Below, one piece after another: positions 56,131-64,000 of a stretch of 64,000 nucleotides of DNA; position 1 is the stretch's first letter, and every line of letters begins with the position of its first letter. This stretch comes from Lytechinus variegatus (Eukaryota; Echinodermata; Echinoidea; Temnopleuroida; Toxopneustidae). The stretch lies in contig NC_054752.1 in the NCBI RefSeq assembly GCF_018143015.1, positions 2,790,001-2,854,000 of the forward strand, given 5' to 3'. Position numbers and translations under genes: made by a program. Under the pieces are notes generated by a model. That model saw only the letters and a program-made list of their open reading frames with translations, ran no database searches and was not told the DNA's origin.

Positions 56131-59100
56131 GTAACCATTGTCGTAATTCACACGAGGTGGAAATACATTACTCGGTATTGTCACTTTTTCACCTTTCATC
56201 ATGGGGTACAGATGGGGAGAGGGCTGGGGGGGGGGGGGCTCTTGCCCCGTCCTTTCCACATTTTTCACGACCAAGAAAAAATGAGAAAAGAAAATAAAAG
56301 GAAATGGATTAGGGTGGAATATGATAGTATTTTCCAAATATTTTGTCACAATCTATCACAAACTTGGATTTTTGTTAATAAAAATGTCGAAAATTTTCCT
56401 CGCTTGCTCGCTCGCAACGCGATGCGCCATGTCGAGCCCCCTCAATTTTTTGGGCTCATTACGCCACTGCCTTTCATCAACATACTGGCCATGCTGGCTA
56501 TATAAGTTTCTATACAGATGACGTAACATCTATTACCTTTTCGGAAAATGGTTGTAACATATGCCATGGTATTGTGCTGAAAACCGTGCTAATATTAGTC
56601 TTCGACTGCGACCCAGCATGCATTGATCAACGTCTTGAACAATGATCTCTGGTTTTAAGCTATAAATAAAAAAGAGATAATATATGCATGATATTTTTTG
56701 TTATCTCTCAAATAGAAGTTATTAAAGAAACAGTAAACACTGCCTGAAGTCCCGCATCCAAGTACCAACTAAATGGCGTATTAATGATCGCAAAAATTCA
56801 AATAACAACAACAAATAACTGAAATAATGGCCACAGAAACTAAAATCGTAGATGTAGAGTAAAGCGCAGTCACTCGAGTTTCACCATGATCACATATCAA
56901 TTTTCTCTAGAATGGCGAGGATACAGTAGAAAATTCAAGATTATCAAGATTACAAAGATTTCGGAAGGGGAATAAGGAACGAGATGTGTGAGTATATATG
57001 TTACCATGGTTACTAATCGTTAAGATTGATTGCCATTTTAATTGTTACAATGAGTTGTCATTTTTCCGAATTTGCTAGCGATTTTTACGACTTTTTTGCG
57101 ATCCTCTGGTCACAGCGTTAAATTTACGACCAAAGTCGCTGATCACCGAGCGACAAAGCATTGTCCAGCGGGGGGGGGGGGGGTGAAAGTTTTCAGCTCC
57201 GACAGTTTCAGTATATCCTTGGTTTTTATTGGTTGATAAGAACTCGCCTTTGATTGTAAATGTTTAGTAATGTCAGAAAATGATAAATTGTTAATGCTGA
57301 CAATTTTCGTGAAAGGGCGCCTTTTCTATATGCCAGTGTAATCGAGCACACTTCAGGACCATCATACATGCTTATAGTCAGATGCCAATTAATGATTATG
57401 GATACAAACAAAATATCATTCAAACATGAAAATAAACAATATTCCAGCGATTAAAAACAATGCCTATAAAGCGCTTTATAAATGTTTATTATTATTATAC
57501 ATTTAGGAAAACGGAATTTGTTTTCATAAAATTCAATCCATTGGGGATATGTAATTCTATATTCATTCTAAAAATATATACTTATTAACTCTTTTTGCAT
57601 GAGCAGTGTAGGCCTTATCCACAAACTAGGATATGAGTCTGAAACGAAATTCTATTTGAACAGTAATTTTTTTTTTTGAACAGGGATTTCGGTCCCCTTT
57701 GTATATCGACACGGCATGAAGTTATTTTCCCATATCTTATAGGAGAGGAATGCACTTCATGAAAGCTGAGGAGGAGTTTAGGAAAGAAACCTCTGAGTTG
57801 GAGAATCAAATCGATCGTCTCAACGTGATCAACCAGCAACTAACGGAATATGCAAGAAAACAAGAAACAGATGCTGAAGATCTCCAAAGAAAACTAAGTA
57901 AATACACTCTAAAACGGATAGTTGACGAAATATTTACCCAGTATTGGTTAAAAAAAGGCGCATACTTATTTATTTGGTGCATGAAATGAAAAAAACATGT
58001 TTCGAAGCCGGGAAAACATGATAAATTTTCAAATATTTTGTAAAATCTACACATTTTTGTCATACTCAACAAAAATGTAGGCCCTGCTCTAGCCCTTATC
58101 CCAAATCTGACCGGACCTTTCTTTTCTTAGGCATGTTAGGTTACACTTCGTAATTCTGAAGGTTGGTAATTCCGAAACACGTAAATTGCCAATACCTCGA
58201 TGTTCGTTAATCCGAAAACGAAAAAGGGTTCGTTAATCCGAATATTTGTGGCGTAATTCCGAAGGTTCGTAAGTCCGAAAACGAAAGGAAGAACGAACCT
58301 CATTTCGTTTTCGGATTAACGAACCTCATTTCGATTTCGGATTGTCGAGCCTTCGGAACAACGAACCTTATTTCGCCCTCGGATTAACGAACCTTCGGAA
58401 TTACGAATGTATACGCTTTTGGTTATAGTAGCCTTGCATTTTCTGACCAATAGCGGACCCAAAATCTCTTGGGATGGGTGCAAAAAGGGGTTAATTTTGT
58501 TTCCATAAATAATGTTTTGACAAAAAAAAACAATAGTTGACCACATTTTCGATTTTCTCGTCGTTATGTTTTTTGACAACCCTAAAAAAGAGGGGAAAAA
58601 TAAATGGGATGGGTGTCATCATTAATATCACCTTCATCACTCACCTTCTTTGCCCTGCCCCCTCTTTTCAAAGAAATCAATCGCCCATGGATATATCCCC
58701 TCTTCAACCACGAACCACCTCCTCTAAATATATTTTCTTCTTAATATATTATAGACATTGCTGAGAGAAGACTGATTTCCAGCCAACGAGAGTCCGCCAA
58801 ATTGAAGGGAATCTTGGAACTAGCAAAACTCCAAGGAAACGCCCAGCAGCAGGTGCTTGATGTAAAACAGGATGACGTCATTAAACTGGCCGTCAAACAA
58901 GCCGAGCTCTACGACCAGATCCGAAAGTTGAAACTGACGATCGAAACATTAAGAAACAAGGTGAAATCGTAGATTTGGATAGAAAAGTAAAATTAATCTA
59001 TATTCTATTCGTTAAGACCACGATCATGCACCAAAAGCTCTTTTTTAGTTTGATATTGTTGAAGAAAAAATATCTTAAAACGTGTCTTAAAAGTCACCTT

Positions 59101-62100
59101 TAATATCTGGAAATATATTAATTTGATTATGAAGGGTGGGCTCATTATTTCAATTTTGCCAATTGCCAAGACAGTTTTATGATAATAATGCTAAAAAAAA
59201 CTATTAAAGGAGTCTCTCGGAGTTCCCATCGGGATACGTTTATTACATTTCTCATTATGGTTAAGATATAGGTCATAACGTTGGATTATTATACATCATA
59301 ACAAAATGCAAAATGTCAACGATTTAATAACACAGCTTGAAAAGTATGAAGCTGAACGAGGCGGTAGCGACCACCATCCCGGGGACGAAGGCGCTGAGCA
59401 CCCCTCAAACATGCCTCTACCGACATCAGCATCCCAAACAACCAATCCAAGACAGAATCAAGCCAACGTTCGCCGGTCGGTGGATAGAAGCGATGGAAAC
59501 AGTGAAAGAGCGCCTGTAAGTTTGCCAAACATTTTTTGGTTTATTAAACATTATACCCAAACCTGTGCAGAACATATTGCGAGCGAATCAACACTATTAA
59601 CACAAAATGTCTGTTCTGTATATACTGTAAATTCAAGGCGCGCCTCACTAAGCAGAGAAAACACATTTGAACATTTTCACCTTTTCAACAAAAGTGAATC
59701 TTCTTAGTTCTCCCAAATGAACCCCTTCTATATAAAAAATAAAAATATAAAAAATATAAATATATAAGTCATGATGGTCGTGCGGATTATTCTGTGAATG
59801 ATTTATCAAGACACTCAATGATACACAAAACAGACAGTACCCGTTTTTTCTTTTTCTTCTATAGGAAGATGTATTGGACCATCAAGACATCACCATCAGA
59901 GAATCAATGGAAGAAAGCAGACGAAGCCCCCGGAGGACTTACAAATTGCTGCTCGCCAGGAGAACCATCGCCCGAGCTAACCTTCGCATCAAATACCATC
60001 GCGCAATTAATAACTCATTGAAAGTGAAAGCAAAACACAAGGACAATAGGTAAGGCAAAATACTGTGATGATTAAATGTGTCATCGGATCAGAGTTACTG
60101 AATTGACAGAAAGAAATAAATATTATACGCTTATTGTCCCATTAACTTACATTTCAAATAAATTTACTTGCTTAATAATTCTTTGCAGAATTCGAAATCT
60201 ACTTCTCGACAAGGACCGTATCCTTAAAGTTCTGGAACGAGTGAGGCAGCTGGCCCAGGCCAAGATGGAAGTCATCTACAAGAACCTCCTGTCCCTCCCT
60301 GATGACATAGCCACGATGACATCACCTTTGAATGCCAGAGAGACGGTGAGGGCTTACCTGAAAGAGGTGGATAGCTCGGCATCGGCGGAGGAAGCCGAGA
60401 GGATCATTCTAAGGCTGAGGGAGTTTGGCCGCTTCCTGGGCAGCGACGAGTCTTTCGATGACTTCATGAAGGTATACGGTGACTCTTGTAATGATTGTCT
60501 GAATGGGTTTATATTAATCTTTTTTGGTCTATTAGCATGGTAACCATTGACCATGTTTGGAAAAAATGGCTTGCATAATCCTACCAGACGACATTATCGA
60601 TAATCACTTCGGTCTTTGTCATTAAACGACACTATAATTACCGTTATATATCGAAATTAAAAGAAATACAGTAATACTAATAACGATCGTTTTCAAACGA
60701 ATTTGTTTTAGTCTCAGTTTCATTCTGGCAGGCTTATTAAACAAGTTGTCAAATTTTCTTTTCAGAACCGGGGGAAGCAGCTTGTTGAGGTACCTACACC
60801 GACCAAAGAGATTGGAAAACAAAGTTCTGAGGAGCAGTTGCAACGACCTGACAACGTCACGCGTCGTCGAACACCGAGGCGACAGAAGATGAACAAAGCC
60901 TGTCTGGATGCTAGACGTCGAGCAACAGATGCGAGGAAGATGACCTGCAGGAAGGATCACTTCCAGGTGAAAGATTGTAGGAACCTGGGAAGAGGCGGGA
61001 AGCACTGCAGATCTTGTTGCCATGATGCCCAGATGCAGAAGATGACCTCTCTAGCTCTGCAAGCAGTGGCTGGTTGGGACGAGGGCATGCCATCTGCTTC
61101 AGCGACGAATGAGGGCTCAAACGAAATCCCGGTGTCGGGATTAAGCCAAGGAAAGGTGATAGAGATGGTTGATGGTTCCTGTCAAGTTCTACCGGAAGAT
61201 ATCGATACCAAATCCGAAATAGATGACGTCAGTGGTGCCCATGTATCAAACCAGCATCCCGATCATTCATTGGAAAAAAGCCAAAATGAAAATTCAGAAG
61301 ATCCAGCTCAACAGATTATTCCAGCAAAAGGGGAGGACTTAGATAGACAGGACGAGCTCCTCGAGGAAAGAGGGAACATTCAATCTGGACAGAGTGCAAC
61401 TTTTGAAGAAAACGCCTCTGAGGTGTCTGCATCCGGTGTCAATCTGAACGAAAAATTGTGCTCCGAAGACAATCTTGAGAAGCAAAAGGAACTAATGAAT
61501 AGGGTATCCGACCTACTGGTAGATAAATGGTGCTTGGAAGGACAAGTTAAGGTAAAAGTTAACCCATTGTACAGTCAGCAATCCTCAGTTATTTTTGTTA
61601 AAGACATATTCTATCATACGATTCAGGTTTGATGCGTCAAATTTAATTTCAATTCATAAAAAGTTGCATCAACATGTATCCGAGTACATTGTTTATATCG
61701 GAGGCTGGGGGATTGCCGATGTCCTGCTTTTGGTAGGCTCCTTTAAAATGTAATTATCTATTCCTGTACTTTTCAGTCACAGAAACCAAGACTTCAACCC
61801 TCTTCATTTTTATGCAGTGTTACCAGGTGCTTATACCTGCATGTTTTTTTTTTCTTATTCGAATAACAAAGAATGTCTAACAGCAACGAAGTATACTCTA
61901 GATCAGTATGGTTTTAATATCATCGATTTCCATCATAAAAGTTTACGGAGTCTCGTTTCTATCTATAGTGCATCAGACATTTTCATGCAAAGTGAACAGC
62001 GCGAACAATTTGTATATAGTTACATAAAGCTTAAATGTGCCACGTTCACACTGCCAGGCCCTAGAAGACAACGAGCGGGTCCTGACTGAAGCCAAGAGCG

Positions 62101-62915
62101 AGATGTCCATACAGCTGGATGCTGCCCATCGTCAGCTAGCTAGATCCTGCAGTGATACAGGGCGCCCTCACCCCAGTCACAACGTGTTGGCTCTACAAGA
62201 GAGGCTCGACGCGATGCAGAGGCGAATGAAGGAGATGGATGATGAGAGAGTCTTCGAGAAGAAAGTGACAACTGCACTGAAGGTTTAAAAAATATTCCCT
62301 TTCCTTGTCTTTCTTCATAGTGATAGCCTATATGTTGCAAGATCATTCAGCAATTGCTTGGTTGGTATCCAATTTGTCTGCGTTGACTAGTTGGGTCGTT
62401 TCAAAACACCAAAGGTCATTTTCCCAATCGTTACACCAAAAACACTTAGTTGCCATAATAGCAGAATTTCAACAATTGTAAATTTTTATGAACAGGCCTC
62501 AAATCTTTCTCAAAATTTGTAATAATCTGAATATATGCAGCCTATTATAGCGCTTAACATGCTTGTTTCTCCTGCGAGCTATTACCCCGGCTTTAGTACC
62601 TACTCTGTTCAGGTACTCGAGCATTCTAGTAATTTCGAATTTAATAGACATGGTTGGAGAGCGGCAAATGAAGATCAACGCCTTGCCATAAGACCTGGGA
62701 TTTGAACCACAGACCCTGTCGCTCAAAGTCCGAAGACTTATCCATTGATCCATTTTTCATATGTTCCTTAATAGTCTGAGCTCGAAGACAGTAAGAAGAA
62801 GGTAACTGACCTAGAGGCAGTGAAGAAGAGATTGGAAGGCGAGGGTGGAAGGATGGATGGAGACAGTGATGGAGGTGAGAAAGGGCCGAATCAGTCTACT
62901 CAACCATATGGATAA
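55854..62915 (+). CDS. Charged coiled-coil protein, nine exons, family unknown
   Basis: Nine exons with GT-AG borders join in frame to 2,433 bases, about 810 residues. I do not recognise the family. Parts in order: an Arg-rich N-terminus (SLEEQDENFELLRNSDKLSA); coiled coil (FRKETSELENQIDRLNVINQ); coiled coil (KLKGILELAKLQGNAQQQVL); a polar linker; a basic helical part (ARRTIARANLRIKYHRAINN); a helical segment (LLDKDRILKVLERVRQLAQA); a basic, Cys-rich patch C-x9-C-x9-C-x2-C-C-H; an acidic disordered region; and two more coiled coils. No signal peptide or membrane segment. A cytoskeletal, centrosomal or ciliary scaffold is a guess from composition only. The join between exons 1 and 2 is the least certain part. 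Confidence 0.75.
56200..56469. mobile_element. hAT-like MITE in intron 1
   Basis: The right end, read inward, is CAGTGGCGTAATGAGCCC; the left end CATGGGGTACAGATGGGG is a decayed partner. The flanks are identical 8-mers CCTTTCAT at 56192-56199 and 56470-56477. Confidence 0.82.
56478..57742. other. Intron 1 interior
   Basis: No coding seen. 57445-57500 carries the SINE/LINE 3' tail (AAGCGCTTTATAAATG, ATT repeats). A run of G at 57170-57183 follows a GCGACAAAGCATTGTCC word, possibly the edge of another short element. Confidence 0.5.
57748..57897 (+). CDS. Coiled-coil gene exon 2
   Basis: GMHFMKAEEEFRKETSELEN, QIDRLNVINQQLTEYARKQE, TDAEDLQRKL, donor CTAA|GTAAAT. Strong heptad pattern. The more usual acceptor TTATAG at 57742 would add five bases and shift the frame. 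Confidence 0.75.
58139..58415. mobile_element. Foldback element built from TTCGTAATTCCGAAGG words, copy 2
   Basis: Starts GGTTACACTTCGTAATTCTG and ends CGGAATTACGAATGTATACG; the left words are complemented by the right half. Inverse orientation to copy 1 at 17067, with fewer internal words. Lies in intron 2. Confidence 0.8.
58755..58960 (+). CDS. Coiled-coil gene exon 3
   Basis: IAERRLISSQRESAKLKGIL through QIRKLKLTIETLRNK; acceptor ATTATAG|, donor AAG|GTGAAA. The most regular coiled coil of the protein. Confidence 0.85.
59336..59515 (+). CDS. Coiled-coil gene exon 4
   Basis: LEKYEAERGGSDHHPGDEGA, then a Ser/Thr/Pro/Gln-rich linker, ending DGNSERAP; acceptor ACACAG|, donor CCT|GTAAGT. Phase 0 at both ends. 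Confidence 0.8.
59865..60049 (+). CDS. Coiled-coil gene exon 5
   Basis: EDVLDHQDITIRESMEESRR, SPRRTYKLLLARRTIARANL, RIKYHRAINNSLKVKAKHKD and N, a strongly basic helix; donor AATAG|GTAAGG, phase 2. Confidence 0.85.
60189..60471 (+). CDS. Coiled-coil gene exon 6
   Basis: IRNLLLDKDRILKVLERVRQ, LAQAKMEVIYKNLLSLPDDI, ending ESFDDFMK. Likely a folded all-helical segment, the best part for a family search. Confidence 0.88.
60766..61551 (+). CDS. Coiled-coil gene exon 7 (Cys-rich patch)
   Basis: 786 bases, 262 codons. Basic start (TRRRTPRRQKMNKACLDARR), the patch CRKDHFQVKDC, GRGGKHCRSCCHDAQMQ, a helix MTSLALQAVAGWDEGM, then about 140 acidic, Ser/Glu-rich residues and a final helix NRVSDLLVDKWCLEGQVK. 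Donor AAG|GTAAAA. Confidence 0.88.
62058..62282 (+). CDS. Coiled-coil gene exon 8
   Basis: ALEDNERVLTEAKSEMSIQL, DAAHRQLARSC, LALQERLDAMQRRMKEMDDE; donor CTGAAG|GTTTAA, which is a weak donor. Confidence 0.85.
62525..62760 (-). mobile_element. tRNA-derived SINE in intron 8
   Basis: Minus strand: ATGGATCAATGGATAAGTCT (A box), CTGTGGTTCAAATCCCAG (B box), GAGTACCTGAACAGAGTAGG, TAAAGCCGGGGTAATAGC, AAGCGCTATAATAGGC. Same family as 53956-54238. It ends within about 15 bases of the exon 9 acceptor. Confidence 0.85.
62775..62915 (+). CDS. Coiled-coil gene exon 9 (last coding)
   Basis: SELEDSKKKVTDLEAVKKRL, EGEGGRMDGDSDGGEKGPNQ, STQPYG, stop TAA at 62913-62915. A donor-like GGAG|GTGAGA at 62875 and another at about 62929 (CACAAG|GTATGC) leave room for an alternative end or a spliced 3' UTR (acceptor-like CTACAG at 63921-63926). 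Confidence 0.78.
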   Translation, partial: SELEDSKKKVTDLEAVKKRLEGEGGRMDGDSDGGEKGPNQSTQPYG

Positions 62916-64000
62916 CATCGCACACAAGGTATGCTTATCATTATTCAAACTATTTTTCAGTTTGGTTCCGTTTCAGTTGGTTTATTTTCATATCTCATTA
63001 AATATCAATGCAATGTAACGTCCATCGAAAATACATCACCATTAAATAAGACAAAATAAGTTCAGATTGAAGACAGATATATCTATAAGATGAAGATATG
63101 AAGGGCAAACTATTAAAAAACAGAGCTTGAAATTCATAGTTTCCCTATTCATAAAATTATAAATAATTGTCAACTTGTTTTGATATCAATATGTTGCAAG
63201 AAAGGAAAGAGAAAGCGAAAAAATATTTCCTAAAAAACGAGAGAAAGAAGGAGAAAATAAAAACAGAGAGAGGTGGACTTACAAGAGTTATGAGACTTCA
63301 ACATGAAACAATCATTTCCGAGATGATTGTTAGTTCTGTTACAGTTTTCTAAAATTAACTATATTTTAATTTAATAAAGTTATATAGCCACGTGAACCTT
63401 TTTTTGGATTGAGTGATATCCATGAGGGTGTATAAGTCAGTGCTAGAAGACCATATAGGATATTCAAGTCTATCGGTCGCATACTCACTGTCGAGGGCTT
63501 TAGACTCCATATTCAGACAAGTTTCCTCGAGTGAAGGGCTTGCATTTTCAAAAAAATAAAATAAAAAAATAAAAACAAGAGGTAGAGAACGAAGGAGGTC
63601 TTGGCCCTTGTTTCTAAAGGCACTTATCAAAATGTAAAAGGAACAAAGAAATTTGCCCCCCTCCCCACAACAAAAAACAATGCCATGAGAAAGAAGCAGA
63701 AGATGAGATTGTCGAGAGTCGAAATTGAGAAAAGGTTAGACTGCCTTCATTTGATTCAACATATTCCAAAGTTCTATTGAAATAAAAACAGTCTGAAATA
63801 GCACATAACATATGCATAATTGTTAAGAACACGATAGTTCTCTATAATTTAGTAAAAGTTAAAATAATCAATTAAATTTCAATAATCACACCATCACGTT
63901 TTCATTTATCGCTTGTAACTACAGGTCGGGAGGATAAACACAAGTGAACGATTTGTCAAATGCAATGACGGAGATCCCGCCAGAAAATCATTGGTAATTT
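62916..64000. other. 3' flank
   Basis: No further coding recognised. 63170-63260 is purine-rich. An acceptor-like TAACTACAG|GTCGGG near 63925 may begin a 3' UTR exon or the next gene. Confidence 0.45.

Noticed and set aside
55798-56349. 183-codon minus-strand frame
   Set aside because: It is antisense to exon 1 of the coiled-coil gene and runs through the intron 1 MITE; no domain and low-complexity Pro/Ser content.
1-64000. LTR retrotransposon, retroviral or Polinton remnants
   Set aside because: All reverse transcriptase pieces have LINE-type motifs and LINE 3' ends; no long terminal repeats, integrase, protease, capsid or packaging signatures were seen.

Overview
The window is animal nuclear DNA: AT-rich, intron-bearing genes with GT-AG splice sites, no operons, and a very high load of non-LTR and DNA transposons with many short tandem repeats. 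A DUS3L-type dihydrouridine synthase with metazoan layout, tRNA-derived SINEs ending in ATT repeats, CR1/L2-like LINEs and many hAT, Harbinger, Tc1 and TTAA-flanked elements suggest a marine invertebrate, most likely a deuterostome such as an echinoderm. That placement is an inference from general character only. I see no CRISPR array and no recognisable LTR, retroviral or Polinton element.

Layout. 1-12 kb is repeat country: a broken LINE reverse transcriptase (minus), a stack of elements at 2.7-7.6 kb (tetranucleotide array > LINE > hAT element > second hAT element), an internally deleted Tc1 element (9.1-10.2 kb) and a CR1-like LINE 3' end (11.2-12 kb). A single GPCR exon (TM1-TM2) lies at 12.8-13.0 kb on the minus strand. 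14.4-17.6 kb holds a tRNA-like sequence, two LINE pieces and a foldback element. A 6.35 kb PIF/Harbinger-type element with a decayed MADF/Myb-like accessory gene fills 17.7-24.1 kb and sits inside the target-site duplication of an older hAT-like MITE. 24-31.5 kb is MITEs, LINE 3' ends and an (ATTC)n array.

32.6-44.4 kb, minus strand: a complete 11-exon DUS3L gene (668 codons by my splice model) with two CCCH zinc fingers and a Dus domain. Its introns carry SINEs, a LINE fragment and several MITEs. Exon 10 has decayed partial copies on both sides, and the last coding bases are part of a ~95-100 bp tandem array that continues downstream and was split by a TTAA-flanked MITE.

45-53.6 kb: two inverted copies of the TTAA-flanked MITE are now known in the window (31.6 and 45.3 kb), a LINE copy with a long open reverse-transcriptase frame and matching target-site duplications (46.1-48.1 kb), a promoter-like stretch with NRF1- and YY1-like sites but no recognised gene, nested hAT MITEs (50.2-50.6 kb) and a two-copy ~395 bp tandem repeat. 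54.2-55.3 kb is a two-copy duplication in which each copy ends in a splice-donor-like site; it is a candidate duplicated promoter and first exon for the gene that follows.

55.85-62.9 kb, plus strand: a nine-exon gene for a ~810 residue charged coiled-coil protein with one cysteine-rich patch. I do not recognise its family. The last kilobase is intergenic or 3' UTR sequence.
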